DNA of 64,000 bases from Cephalotus follicularis (lineage: Eukaryota > Streptophyta > Magnoliopsida > Oxalidales > Cephalotaceae). A program made the position numbers and the translations under genes. Every line of letters starts with the position of its first letter. Position 1 is the first letter of the stretch. The notes below the pieces were generated by a model, which was not told the origin of the DNA, did no database searches, and saw only the letters and a program-made list of their open reading frames with translations. The DNA lies in NCBI GenBank assembly GCA_001972305.1, contig BDDD01000345.1, positions 322,466 to 386,465 of the forward strand. The letters run 5' to 3'. Positions 1 through 12,195 of the stretch are shown here, piece after piece.

Positions 1-1795
1 GGGATCATCACACATGTATTGAGGGTGAACGGCTCTATAATATATGTGGCCGTTGTAGACTTAATTCTTGGCCAGGTGTAGGCAGACTGGAAATGGGATT
101 TCCTGGGAGGTCTGCCGATAGTCTCAGTGCGTTCATAGATTTATAGTTATCGTGGCTTTACCTAAAGGTTGACATTTATCCAAACCCTATGCCACGGTTG
201 GAGCCAAGAATTATGAGGGATACATTGCACATAAATCGATGATTGGCTAAAGTACCGGTTAACCGGCTATCGACTGATAGGTGTGGAACTTCGGTCCATG
301 GATCCGGGGGATGATTAGGATCATACCGGGGCCATTTTGATTATCGGGGACTATTATAATGGTCGTACCAGAATCATGGGATGTTCTGGGAAACTTACGT
401 CGTACCGGAAACCAACCGGGCTTTCGGGTCCCACCTGGTTTTGGAACAGGTTGACATGTCGGGTGACAAGTCATTTGGTGAGAGATTAGCATATGAGAGA
501 TGTTACTTTTAAGAGAACATTTTATTTGCTAGACATGTGTCATTTCTTTAGAAGAGAGTCCAAGCATCACCATAATAGAATGTTTCGATCAAAGGGTTGA
601 TTGTTGCATAAGTAGACACATGGGGTGCTTATTGATGGAGAGAGCAATGGGCCAGCCTAGGGCTTGTGAAGCCCTAGCCAAGTGTGGGCCGAACCTATGC
701 CATTTAAATGGCAAGGTTGGGCCGACCCTATAGTCATAAACATGGCCCAATATAAATTCATATGTTGAATTGATTAAATGTATGTGTTATATTCTATACT
801 TGACACATTACAAGGGCTACATGTGACACATGGAGGGACACCGATCTTTTCTCTCTTATGGCAGAGTTTTAGGTGTCAAAAAGGAAAAGAATTGAGTGAA
901 AAATGTCATATGACTCATCCACCAAAGTTGGAGGATGAGTGACAAGTGTCCTATGACGCATTATACACCATTTTGGATGAATGGTATAGCACACAATTCG
1001 ATTCATTCTCTCCACTCTCTTGACCCGGCGCCTAATGCTCTCTCTATTCCTCTCTTCTCTTCATCTTATTGTCTTCTAAGAAAAGAAACAAAAGTCTTGA
1101 AGCCTTCAAGAAGATTGGACAACAATCAATTATCTTTTACCCTCCAAGATCATAATAGGTGGAGATTATTTGTACCTTGCATTCAATGTTTACATATTGT
1201 GATTGTTAGCATAGGTTGTACAAACACATAAACCTGCATCATCCTATACTTTGAGGTAGTGGGTTTTCGTGCTTAATTGGAGGACTTGAATATTGGATTA
1301 AAAGTGTAGAGGGAGCTCTTGAAGGAAAGAGTTCATCACCCATTGTAATGACATTAAAACTTACTCTTTATACATCTATTTGTGGTGTTGATGCCTTCGG
1401 GTTTTGGCCAGGGATTTGTACCATGGCCAAACCCAAAATGTTTGTAGGTTAAACATACATAAACCCTAAAGGCTAGGGTTGCTAATGGTCACGGATTGGA
1501 TGCTAATAATTAGGGTTTGGTGTGCTAACCCTAAACATGATTTTGGTGGAACCAAAATTAAGGTTTGGGAAAAACCTTGCATACCCGTGACCTCTCTTGC
1601 TTCTTGGGATATAATGGATTCAATTGGTTGATTAATTAATGATCCTTGGACTGATTGGGACAACAATGGACATAGATTTTAGGGTGTCCCACTGCTGGGG
1701 GACTAACAGGACTCAAATTTAAAAATTGTAACCCTAAAGTCCCAATGCCCATTATTGGCTCAATCCGATTTTGAGCCTTATACATCTAGCACCAG
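1..1795 (+). mobile_element. Ty1/copia LTR, right-hand part, cut by window start
   Basis: The first several hundred bases match, in the same order, the LTR segments starting near 20631, 28222 and 41552: a run about a 'gtcacac' step, a 'cgttgtagac' step, a 'cagggaggtctgc'-like step and 'gtctcagtgc'. The right end (about 1690-1795) resembles the end of the LTR at 22400-22541, with a 'ccctaaa' tract followed by 'gagcc' words. No primer-binding site follows; MULE sequence starts directly, so this is a 3' LTR or solo LTR inserted beside or into the MULE. Small open frames inside it are not credible genes. Confidence 0.65.
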
Positions 1796-3400
1796 AAGCA
1801 ACATTAGAACCAGCAATATCACCCCTTCCAGCAACATTAGAATCACCTGCTTCAGCTCTTATCTTGCTCTGAAACAGAATACAGATGTTTGAGTAAATAA
1901 TTAACTTTTAAAACTATTAAATTCACACAAAATGTGAACTTAATTTACCTTCTTTGACCTCTTATCATTAGCAGGAGCATGTTGACACCCTTTCTTATTA
2001 TGACCAAACTGCTTACAGACAACACATCTCACTGTGCTTGACCTTCTCCTTGGACTAGGTTCACTTTCTTCTCTTCTTCTAGAGGTTTTTGGTCTACCAA
2101 CTAGTCTCTTAAGATGTGGAGGTTGCATCTTTTCCATGTCATCAGGGGATTCCACATCCACTTTAGGCAGAAGCTTGATGATATTCTGATAACTTTTCAA
2201 GTAATTCTATATGCTAAAGTACTCATCACACAGATCCTCTAATTCTCCCCTGGTTCTTGGTAAACTGAAAATAGCATGTTTGTAAGGTAACCCATGCTCC
2301 ATTTCTCACAATTGCAATGTCTATCTTGTAAGTTAATTGCATACTATTTACCATTCTCCACCACTTGAAACTCCTCAGAACTAGCTGGAAACAACAAACA
2401 ATATCTTGCACCCCTCACTGCTTTTGAAAGTCTTTTTTGTGCAAATGGTGTGACTTTCATGCCTTCCCTATCCTACTTACACCCTACTGCAAATCTCTTT
2501 TGTATTCTTGTTATAATTTTCATCCTGGTATTGTTAATCAACATCTGGATAGGTTGATCTCTCACCTTCCCCACACAATGGTTGGAGGAATCACTCATGT
2601 TCTTTGTGATGTAATCACTTTTTGCATGTGGATTGAATAAGTGTATGCCCCTATATGACAGTGGTTGCTTCATGATGTAGTTGTAAGCATCTATTGAGTG
2701 TGTCTTCAACTCTTCCATTACCATTTCCCACTGCAACACAGTGGATTGTCTTATACAACTCCAAAAGTCACACCTTAGCATCGGACTAGGAAATTTGGTC
2801 CTAAAATTGGCATACATATGCTTAGCACAAAACGTGTGCCCAACTAAAGGGAAAATTTTATACAGATCTTCAACCAAACCCTACATATAAATTAATAACT
2901 TATCATGTCAATTTAGATGGTATGTTCCTAGATGCATATTATATTAGATTAAAGCATGGTATAAAAAGAGTCATTATAGATTGAATGCATTACCTTTGAC
3001 CTATCTGACATTATTGTCCATGGTTAATCCTCACCGCCACCACCAATGCAAGCATAAATATGCCTTAAGAAGAAGGTTCAGCTCCCATTGCACTCTGCCT
3101 CAAACACAGCAAAGTCTATTGGACATAAGCCATTATTTCCATCCACAGAAACTGCTGCTAGTAATATGCCGCCATATGGCCCTTTAGGTGGCACCCATCC
3201 AAACCTATAAAAGGTCAAAAACCTTCTAAAAAAACCTTTCTTCATTATAGGTAAACAAATAAATATCCTCTTGAATATTGGTTTTTTCCTTCCAAACCTT
3301 TCATGTGTTTCCATTTCAACCATCCTTCTAGGGTTTTCTTAAATCAACAAGGAAGCATACTTTGGCAGCCTTGCATATGATTCACTGTGCTTCCCTTCCA
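1796..3400 (-). pseudogene. Mutator-like (MULE) transposase remnant
   Basis: Read on the minus strand, pieces of a MuDR/MULE transposase appear in the expected order. Near 3323-3080 there is a stretch ending in K-G-P-Y-G-G followed by a 'DGNNG' block. The family D-G-C-H-L-K-G motif holding the first catalytic Asp is readable in a neighbouring frame near 3170-3205, so a frameshift separates them. At 2877-2473 the central domain follows, including a C-A-K-H-M-Y-A-N block. At 2340-2200 a SWIM-like C-x-C region leads into 'CDEYFS'. At 2200-1940 a basic tail carries a CCHC knuckle (CVVCKQFGHNKKGC). A possible GT-AG intron (1948 back to 1869) joins a short last exon. Frameshifts and stops make it non-functional. 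Terminal inverted repeats were not found. Confidence 0.75.
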
Positions 3401-3489
3401 CTTTTTCCTTCACCAGTCACGTAGCCTTATAAAGCTTATGAGTACAAGGGTTTATTATCCCTTACCTATCTGCCAGCATTTGACTCATG

Positions 3490-3781
3490 AGTGAAAGCTT
3501 CATGTTTGAATCAGCTCTTGACAAATTTAGAGAGAAGAATTAAGATTATTCTCATTTGTCTTCTGTCAAAGATAAAATGCTATATATAGGGGCTATTCTA
3601 GGAGCTAAAATAGGAAACATATCTAGAAGATACTACTATAATGCTATAATCCACATATTAAGGGATCTATCTATAATACCACTGATTAAGGGATCAAAAT
3701 AAGATTTACATGCAACTGTTTCCTAATGATCAAAATTCCTAAAACTCTAGTTATTTACAATTCAACACTCCCCATCAAGTT
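3490..3781 (-). mobile_element. copia-type 3' LTR fragment with polypurine tract
   Basis: On the minus strand a purine tract (complement of 3768-3781, AACTTGATGGGGAG) is followed at once by TGTTGAATTG, the usual arrangement of a copia polypurine tract and 3' LTR start. The LTR carries a TATA-like 'CTATATATAGC' near 3585-3600 on the minus strand. Its other end, near 3490, is not sharply defined. The internal region that should lie to the right has been cut off at 3797 by the Tekay-like element. Confidence 0.5.
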
Positions 3782-3796
3782 AGTGAATAGATGTTT

Positions 3797-6542
3797 TGTA
3801 ACACTCCTGAAAGGTGGAAGCCCTTACAGGTCATAATACAGAAACATAACATAACATAACAGAGTATCTTTATTCATAAAACTAAATACGTGATGGTCAG
3901 AAACATGAACTGATAGCATAACTGAAACTTAACATATACCGAAAACTCAATATAAACCGAAATTCATAATCTAAAACCATATAAAATTGTTCAAAAAAAA
4001 AAAAAAGCCCTAACATGACCATATGATAACTTAAGCATAATAGAATCAACTCCTAGATGATCCTTAGACATAAGGGAGACTTCTCACATCACACATTGTC
4101 CCTTTGCTCCTGATAACCTGTCGCAAGGAAACAAAAATGCGGCTGAGCAAACCTCAGTACAGATATAGAATGTAAAAACAGTAGACGATAATTTAAAAGC
4201 AATAAGATTTCAGAAGTTACTTCAAAAACAGAAATTTTAAGCAATAAACAGTTTAAATATCCTTTATAAATGACCTCAGCATTTTCGTATAAACCAAGTC
4301 CATAATTTTCAAAACATAACATACATTTCAAAACATAAGTTCCATACTGAGCATCATAACATATCACATATCAGAAACACATAAAAGCAAGGGATTCGCG
4401 ACGTCCACATGCCAAATAGAAATGAAGTGTACGAACAATCAATTCTCATAACATATCATATCATATCATATAACTAGGATCGATCCATACGCCCATATCA
4501 CAAATCCTATCCAAGGATATCATAAACATAGAGGGACGTCATAGACTAATCACACCGCTACGGAAGTGTCATGTCCCCGTGCCAGGCCTACGACATGCCT
4601 ATGGTACGCCTCATAAGTGGGTACAAAAACTCAGTATTTCACAATTTCGAAAAATATTGATTTTTATCATAATCAATTTAAAACACATAGAAATGGTTTT
4701 CCAAAATATATCCATAAACTGTTATCAAATGATATAAACACATACTTTCATAATCGGAAAATCAACTCATTTAATCTCACAATAAAAGAGATGTTCATAA
4801 CATTTCGTAAATGTATCATAACTGAATTCATAAAGTCAGAAATATTAATCCCATAAAATATCAAGTGACTTTATTTCCAAAACAAATCAAAATCCAAAAC
4901 ATAACAGAGTTCGAATATCATAAAAGTGAAACAAAATTGTTTCAATCAAAATCGGATTAAGATAGCCAAAGAACGATAGAATCCGTACTTTATTCGCAAA
5001 ATAAAATTGAATTTATACTATGATAAAATCAATATGAGTGTATACGAAGATCCGTACCTTATGCGATCACAGAATAACTTACGAATTGTCCGATAGATTC
5101 TAGCTGCCCCTTGGTAGCACATTATTTATAAGATATGAAATCATTCAAATGAGGGCTTAAAACCAACTGTGGACATATAACAGATTAATAACGGTGCTTA
5201 AAACAGACCTTGATCCAACGGAAGAACGCACGGATAAGAAAACTTAAAAACATAAATTTACTAGACAATCCAACCGACTTTTACAGGACTCCAGTCGATT
5301 GTTCAAGGGGTGACAGTCGACTGTACAGCATAGGCAGCCGACTACTCAAAGAAAAATAGTCGACTGTTCATATAGGCAGCCGACTGTTCTGGGCGACATA
5401 AAACAAAAATATGACAATTCTCTGCAGTTTTTCTGTCAGAACATGGATTTCTCAATACCATAGGGCCACAACCATTTAAAAGAGACTCTATAAGGTATTT
5501 AAAACAGTTCTAGAACACTGACTTTAAGAGAGATACCCAACAGTGACCAACTTAAAGTGAGTGATGAATTTAAACCATTGCATACATATACATAATCCAA
5601 TTTTCTGTCAAAATACCATTATTATTTATCAAAACCAGATTACATAACTCTTTCAAGATGCCTAAAGGCTTACTAACAGACTCAGAAACAAATGGAAGTG
5701 CATAGAGACAAGAATCAAAATGAAACACTAACAGCCTATAAACACGCATGATCGAATTCATAACAAAACAGGACTAACCATCATAGCTCAGCAACAAAAC
5801 TAACCTGTAATGGCGACACAAGCTGTAGAAGGAACACAAAATTCTCAAGGCTTAAACACGGCTGTTCACAGAACAAAAGAAGAGAAACATATGGATTCAA
5901 AAATTATCCATTGTCATGCATATCAAAGCAAAACAATCCTTAGACTAAACTATGGAGAACAAACCTGATGTTGATGAAGACACTTGCACAAGAACAAAAC
6001 GAATTCAATATGCAGAATCGGTTTCCAACAGACAATAGAGATACGGATGACAAAGAGGTATGGCTATCTCTATACTTAAACAGAAAGGAAGAGGGGATTT
6101 CAGCCTGGATAAGAAAAAAGGGAGACATAATCTGATTAGATAAGGGATGAGGAAGATTTTTAGGAGAAGAAAATGGAAAGAGGGAGAAAAATTGGGTGAG
6201 GGAGTTAAGAGAGGGAGAGATTTATGGGAGAGATAGAGTTAGGAGAGAGAGATTCGGGTGGGAGAGATAAGAGAGAAAAGAAATTTTAAATTACAAAAAG
6301 GATTTTTGTTTTTAGTAAGTTTTAAAATAAACAAAATTATAAATAAATAAATAAAAACTGATTTATTTTAAAAGGAATAAACATAAACCTTACCAATACA
6401 TATACACATACTAACACACCCAAAAGTCAAGGCTGGTATCAGTCAACCCAAAATACATAACCCAACATAAAGCAGACAGGCTACATAACAAAACAGATCA
6501 AAAGCCCGAAAAAGTATGCACACGGACAAACAGGGTATTACA
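3797..6542 (-). repeat. 3' LTR of the Tekay-like element (2.75 kb)
   Basis: Bounded in plus orientation by TGTAACAC and TATTACA, giving TGTAA/TTACA inverted ends. It is homologous to 11353-12195 over its left 840 bp. It contains a cluster of GTCGAC-type motifs at 5273-5385 and a purine-rich GA tract near 6170-6290. No credible gene lies within it; the small open frames are in AT-rich sequence. Confidence 0.85.
5273..5385. repeat. 21-bp-spaced GTCGAC-type motif cluster in Tekay-like LTR
   Basis: Six cores start at 5273 (ACCGAC), 5294 (GTCGAT), 5316 (GTCGAC), 5337 (GCCGAC), 5359 (GTCGAC) and 5379 (GCCGAC). The steps are 21, 22, 21, 22 and 20 bp. Most sit in a CAG...CTG frame such as CAGTCGACTG. 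The same motif and spacing recur in unrelated elements in this window. Confidence 0.8.
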
Positions 6543-6555
6543 TCCACCCCCTCTT
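6543..6555 (-). other. polypurine tract of Tekay-like element
   Basis: The minus strand reads AAGAGGGGGTGGA directly before TGTAATACCC, the 3' LTR start. This is the plus-strand DNA primer site of a gypsy element. Confidence 0.85.
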
Positions 6556-6576
6556 AAAAGGGATTTCGTCCCGAAA

Positions 6577-7767
6577 TCATAAACAATAACATACCTTAAA
6601 CAAACAAGCGAGGGTATTCTTTCCGAATATGCTCCTCCAACTCCCAAGTAGCCTCACTCTCAGGATGGCTCCTCCACAAGACCTTGACAAAATGAATGGT
6701 CTTACTTCTCGTAACCCGCTCCTGTCGATCCAGAATAGCTTCAGCCTCCTCCTCACAAGATAAGTCCTCCCGAAAATCCTGTCCAAAGGATAATGTACCA
6801 CATGCAGGGGATGATACTGATAACCCCTCAACAGAGACACATGGAACACATTATGGACATATGCTAACTGAGGAGGCAAAGCTAACCGATATGCGATTGC
6901 GCCCACATTTTCCAGAACTTCAAAGGGTCCTATAAACTGAGGACTCAACTTTCCTTTCAAACCAAAATGCCGGACTCCTTTCCAAGGTGAAACCTTTAAG
7001 AATACATGTTCACCTACATTGAACTCCAAGTCCCTCCGATGCCTATCTGCATAACTCTTCTGTCGAGATTGAGCTGCCTTCAGTCTCTCCCTAGCTATAC
7101 TCACTTTTTCAGTAGTGATCTGTACTAGCTCAGGTCCCTCAATAACTCGTTCACCGACCTCACCCCAACACGTCGGAGTTCGACACTTCCTCTCATATAA
7201 AGCCTCAAACGGAGTCATCCGAATGCTAGCATGCCAACTATTATTGTAGGCAAACTCCACCAAGCTCAGATACTCATCCCAGTTTCCAGTCCACTCTAAC
7301 GCATGAGACCTCAACATATCCTCTAAGGTCTGGATGGTCCTCTCAGATTGCCCATCTGTCTGTGGATGAAAAGCTGTACTGTAATTGACCCTCATACCCC
7401 AAGCCTTCTAAAATCCCTTCCAAAATCGTGAAGTGAAACGGGGATCCCTATTTCAAACAATTGATACAGGTGTCCCATGAAGTCTCACAATCTCCTGCTG
7501 GAAAAGCTCCGCCAAAGGGTCCACAGAGAAATCCTCACGGATAGCCAAAAAGTGAGCCGATTTGGTCAACCGATCCACTACAACCCAAATTGCATTATTC
7601 CTCCTGAAAGTTCTCGGTAAACCCGTAACAAAGTCCATTTCTATGCTCTCCCATTTCCATACTGGAATCTCCAAGGGCTGTAACAAACCACTAGCTCGCT
7701 GGTGCTCAATCTTGACCTGCTGACAGACCAAACACCTTTCAACGAATTCGGCTACATCCCTCTTCAT
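6577..7767 (-). pseudogene. integrase core and C-terminal/chromodomain region (Tekay-like)
   Basis: Two open stretches (7767-7453 and 7395-6577) encode most of a gypsy integrase. The first carries the zinc-finger cysteines (C-L-V-C) and the M-D-F-V-T-G block with the first catalytic Asp. The second carries H-P-Q-T-D-G-Q-S-E-R-T with the downstream catalytic Glu, followed by the GKLSPQFIGPF motif of the C-terminal domain. The second catalytic Asp region lies in the gap between the two frames. After a frameshift near 6770, another frame reads a chromodomain-like ending with E-A-T-W-E near 6640. Integrase inserts the element DNA into the host genome. The breaks make this copy inactive. Confidence 0.8.
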
Positions 7768-8465
7768 TCCATTCCACCAAAAATTCTTTTCAAGTCTCTA
7801 TACATTTTTGTAGAACCCGGATGTATAGAAAATAGAGAACTGTGTGCCTCAGACAAGACATCCTCTCTGATAATAGGATCAGGTTGCACACACAACCGAT
7901 TACCTAACCATATAACACCATGATCATCCACACAGAACTCTGACTGCTTACCCTTATCCACATTCTGGACTAAGGCCCATAACTCACCATCATCACTTTG
8001 AGCCGCCTTAATCCAAGAAACAATAGTAGGTTCTATATTCATACCAGCCATATAACCTCCAGAACCTCGAACAAACAAATTCAAATTCAACCACTCCATG
8101 TCTGCTATCAACTGCGGTTGAGTAAGAAAAGTTGCAACACTCCCAAAACTCTTCCTACTGAGAGCATCAGCTACCACATTTGCTTTACCAGGGTGGTACT
8201 GAATATTCAGATCATAGTCCTTCAGAAGCTCTAACCATCTTCGCTGACGCATGTTTAACTCCTTCTGAGTGAAAATGTACTTGAGACTCTTATGATCGGT
8301 AAAAACGTCACAAGTCTCCCCATACAAATAGTGTCGCCAGATCTTTGAAGCAAAAACCACTGCTGCTAACTCAAGATCATGTGTAGGGTAGTTCATTTCA
8401 TAAGGCTTCAATTGTCTCGAAGCATATGCTATCACATGACCATGCTGCATCAGAACACATCTCAA
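7764..8465 (-). pseudogene. RNase H and integrase zinc-binding region (Tekay-like)
   Basis: The open frame starts in the RNase H domain: [11 protein letters not shown], then [10 protein letters not shown], then A-L-S-R-K at the RNase H/integrase border. The His pair of the integrase N-terminal zinc finger ([10 protein letters not shown]) lies near its end. RNase H removes template RNA during reverse transcription. A frameshift near 8500 separates it from the reverse transcriptase frame, where the tail of the 8806-8462 frame reads nonsense. Confidence 0.82.
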
Positions 8466-9784
8466 ACCCTTCTTGGAAGCATCACCGTAAACTTGTATCC
8501 TCCTAACCCAGATGGCAAACGAAGAATCGGTGCAGACACAAGACTGTTCTTCAATTTCTCAAAGCTTGCCTCCCGTTCTTCATTCCATACAAACTTAGTG
8601 CCTTTTCTCATAAGTTGAGTCAGTGGCAAGGCTATGGAGGAAAAACCTTCCACATACCGCCTATAGTAGCCAGTCAAACCCAAAAAGCTCCTGACCTCCG
8701 TCATTGTGGTAGGTCTCGGACATTTAGTAATAGCCTCAATCTTAGCAGGATCCACACTGATGCCTTCAGCAGTAACCACGTGGCCCAAGAATGCTACCTG
8801 TTCCAACCAGAACTCACACTTTGAAAACTTTGCATATATCTGATTCTACCTCAAGTTCCCAAGCATAATACGAAGTTGATCTTCATGTTCCTCCTTCGAC
8901 TTTGGGTACACAAGGATATCATCTATAAACACAATCACAAACCGATCTAAGAACTCATGAAATACCCGATTCATTAGATCCATGAAGACTGCCGGTGCAT
9001 TCGTAAGTCCGAACGGCATCACTAAAAACTCATAATGCCCATACCGTGTGCGGAAAGCAGTCTTGGGCACATCTTCATCTTTTACCCGCAGCTGATGATA
9101 TCCATACCTCAAATCGATCTTAGAAAAATACCATGCACCTTGGAGTTGATCAAATAGGTCATCAATTCTAGGCAAAGGGTATTTATTCCGAACAGTAATC
9201 TGATTCAGCTCTCTATAGTCTATGCACAGCCTCATAGAACCGTCCTTCTTTTTCACAAACAGAACCGTAGCTCCCCACGGTGAAACACTCGACCGGATAA
9301 AACCATGATCTAACAACTCTTGCAACTGCTCCTTCAGTTCTTGCAACTCAAGCGGTGCCATCTTATAAGGTGCTTTAGATATAGGTGTCGCCCCAAGAAT
9401 GAGCTCGATGGTAAACTCCACTTCCCGTTGAGGTGGTAATCCCGGTAACTCCTTCGGAAACACATCTGAAAACTCTCCCACCACAGGATAATCCTCAAGG
9501 TGAGGTACATCCTTAGAGACATCTTTCACAACAGCTAAGAATCCCTCAGCGCCCTTAGCTACCAACTTCTTAGCTTTCAAAACTGAAATAATCTTCATAT
9601 CCTTCTTCGGTCGTGAACCCTGATAAACAAAATCAGGTCGATCCACATCTCCGAACAAAATCCTCTGAGCGTGAAAATCAATCATAGCTCGATGGCGATC
9701 CAACCAATCCATACCAAGAATCATATCAAAGTCATACATATCAATCGGAAGAAGATCCGCCACACGGATCTTATCATCAAACAA
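8462..9784 (-). pseudogene. reverse transcriptase (Tekay-like)
   Basis: The frame 9784-8846 encodes the protease-RT linker and the RT palm and fingers: [58 protein letters not shown], and the catalytic box as V-F-I-D-D. The thumb continues in frame 8806-8462 ([17 protein letters not shown]). A single in-frame TAG near 8845 separates the two. Otherwise this is one of the better preserved coding stretches in the element. It copies element RNA into DNA. The in-frame stop and the downstream frameshift mean it is not translatable as one polyprotein. Confidence 0.88.
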
Positions 9785-9805
9785 AACAGGACAATTACAT
9801 AAACA

Positions 9806-10165
9806 TTAAGATATCATAACAGAAGTCCCCATAGGGGTCGAAAGAACCAGAGTCGAATCCAAAGACTGGAAAGGCACCCCAAGATGCCGAATAAAAGATC
9901 TCGCTACTACAGAGTGAGTCGATCCAGTATCATACAATACATAAGCCTTATGATTACCAACATAAATAAAACCTAAAACCGTACCTGGTGCATTAGCAGC
10001 CTGAAAAGTCGTCAAGGCGAAGACTCTGTCTCCCACATTGCGTTGCCCAGCATCAGCACCATTTCCTCTCCTTTCCTTTGCACGAGGATCAGGACAATCT
10101 TTCACAAAGTGACTCGTCTGACCACGTACAAAGTAGGCCCCACTGGCCTTATAACAGGTTCCCAC
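9806..10165 (-). pseudogene. gag zinc-knuckle end and aspartic protease (Tekay-like)
   Basis: The frame starts in a decayed zinc knuckle where an expected Cys reads Arg (Y-F-V-R-G-Q-T-S-H-F-V-K-D-C). It then runs into the retropepsin-like active site Y-D-T-G-S-T-H-S, with the catalytic D-T-G present. A TAA in the same frame at 9806-9808 is the only break before the reverse transcriptase frame, so the join is otherwise continuous. The protease would mature Gag and Pol. Confidence 0.8.
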
Positions 10166-11182
10166 TGGATGATATCTACCACACGTATCACATCGGGCAA
10201 TCTGAACATTGGGGTTACCCCCACCCGCAGCACCTTGAGCATTTCCCTAGTCATTACCTTGTTGACGCTGTTGCCCTCCATCCTTATTCCGATTGTGATC
10301 CTCCTTGTGTTGCTTACCATTTCGGCCCTTATTCCAAGAACCACCTTGCCCTTTATTCTGCTGTCCAAAATCTTGATCATTTCTATTACGTTTCTTGTCC
10401 CCCTCTTGGCGTGCTGCATGGAAGTCCAATCTTTCCATCTCTATATTCTTTGCAGCGTTTGCAACTTCAGACACATCAGTAAATTTGGAATTTATCAGCT
10501 TACCCCTGAGCTGATAGTGCAGCTTCCACTTGAACCTCTCAGCCTGGTCCAATGCCGACCCTGCCGCTGATCCTGCAAAGCCCGCCAATCTGGTGAACCG
10601 GGACAAGAACTCGATGACTGATTCACCATCTTTCTGCCTTGTGTTTACAAACTCTCTTGCATGAGCCTCCTTATCGGCAGTGGGGAAATACTGCTGATAG
10701 AAGACTTCACGAAATTCAGTCCACGACAAAGTATCAACATAACCTTCACCTTTATCCAACCTCAAAGTCTTCCACCATTTTTAAGCATCTCCTTCAAGCT
10801 TGTAAGCAGCCAACTTAACTTTCTGCTCATCAATGCATCCCAGCACATCAAAAAATTTCTCCATGTGCGCAATCCAGTGTTCAGCTTCCACAGGTATCAA
10901 AGCTGAACTGAAAGACTACGGTCTCTATTTCTGGAATGGTTCTAGCCAGACGTAGATAGGACTCCTGTCCCCAGCTTCCCTACCAATCTAAACATCAGTC
11001 GGTGCATTCTCCTTAGCCACTTGCTCCCTATGACCTTGTCCCTGATTCTGTTGGTGCATCACACGATTTACCTCATGAGCAACTGCCTGTCGTACCAACT
11101 CTTCCATAGAAGGCTCATTTCTCACTTCTTCCTGAGCCCCAGCTGGTGCAGTTCTCTGAGGCTTGTTCCTTGTGCGTACCAT
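10166..11182 (-). pseudogene. gag (Tekay-like)
   Basis: The start codon at 11182 opens M-V-R-T-R-N, a usual Tekay gag beginning, followed by a Gln-rich stretch. The conserved retrotransposon gag domain lies at 10765-10247 (W-T-E-F-R-E-V-F-Y-Q-Q-Y-F, then a Q-rich basic tail). Frameshifts and a stop between 10988 and 10765 and near 10250 break it. Gag would form the virus-like particle. The same gag, better preserved at its start, occurs at 19494-18451. Confidence 0.78.
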
Positions 11183-11336
11183 CTACAAAAAGATACCGAA
11201 ACATGAAATATCAAAAGCAAACAGAAACCAAAATATAAGACATATCGAAAAGACCATAACAAAATAACCCTAACCCAAGTCTACCCAATCTCACAGGTCA
11301 AACCTAGTTAGGTCTTCTAAGGAACAAAACATGTTT

Positions 11337-11350
11337 CTCTGATACCACAA
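11337..11350 (-). other. primer-binding site, initiator Met tRNA type (Tekay-like)
   Basis: The minus strand reads TGGTATCAGAG just inside the 5' LTR (plus strand CTCTGATACCA at 11337-11347). This is the standard complement of the plant initiator Met tRNA 3' end. Confidence 0.85.
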
Positions 11351-11352
11351 AC

Positions 11353-12195
11353 TGTAACACCCCTAAAAGGTGGGAGCCCTTACAGGTCATAATACAGAAA
11401 CATAACATAACATAACAGAGTATCTTTATTCATAAAACTAAATACATGATGGTCAGAAATATGAACTGATATCATAACTGAAACTTAACATATACCGAAA
11501 ACTCAATATAAACTGAAATTCATAATCTTAAACCATATAAAATTGTTCAAAAAAAAAAGCCCTAACATGACCATATGATAACATAAGCATAATAGAATCA
11601 ACTCTTAGATGATCCTCAGACATAAGAGAGACTCTTCTCATCACACATTACCCCTTTACTCCTGATAATCTGTCGCATGGAAACAAAAATGCGGCTGAGC
11701 AAAACTCAGTACAGATATAGAATGTAAAAACAGTAGACGATAATTTAAAAGCAATAAGATTTCAGAAGGTACTTCAAAAACATAAATCTTAAGCAATAAA
11801 CAGTTTAAACATCCTTTATAAATGACCTTAGCATTTTCGTATAAACCAAGTCCATAATTTTCAAAACATAACATACATTTCAAAACATAAGTTCCGTACT
11901 GATCATCATAACATATCACATATCAGAAACACATAAAAGCAAGGGATTCGCGACGTCCACATGCCAAATAGAAATGAAGTAACGACACTACACAATCAAT
12001 TCTCATATCATATCATATCATATAACTAGGATCGATCCATACGCCCCTATCACAAATCCTATCCAAGGATATCATAAACATAGAGGGACGTCGTAGACTA
12101 ATCACACCGCTACGGAAGTGTTATGTCCCCGTGCCAGGACTACGATATACCTATGGTACGCCCCATAGGTGGGTACAAAAACTCAGTATTTCACC
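11353..12195 (-). repeat. 5' LTR of the Tekay-like element, truncated
   Basis: It starts TGTAACACCCC in plus orientation and parallels 3797-4640 closely. It breaks off after 'cagtatttcac' at 12195, where a different LTR starts. Roughly 1.9 kb of the LTR is missing compared with the 3' copy. Confidence 0.82.

Larger units (their letters stand above)
3797..12195 (-). mobile_element. Ty3/gypsy element, Tekay/Del-like chromovirus, 5' LTR truncated
   Basis: A minus-strand LTR retrotransposon. The 3' LTR (3797-6542) and the 5' LTR (11353-12195) share their first roughly 840 plus-strand bases almost word for word. The polypurine tract abuts the left LTR and a primer-binding site complementary to initiator Met tRNA abuts the right LTR. 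Gag, protease, reverse transcriptase, RNase H, integrase and a chromodomain tail follow in gypsy order. The reverse transcriptase wording (for example LPGLPP and VSPWGA blocks) and the long LTRs fit the Tekay/Del lineage. Several stops and frameshifts disable it. The 5' LTR stops at 12195, where unrelated LTR sequence starts, so its target duplication cannot be checked (left flank TGTTT). Confidence 0.85.

Noticed and set aside
259..492. 77-codon minus-strand frame
   Set aside because: Inside copia LTR sequence; the same region in other LTR copies does not keep the frame.
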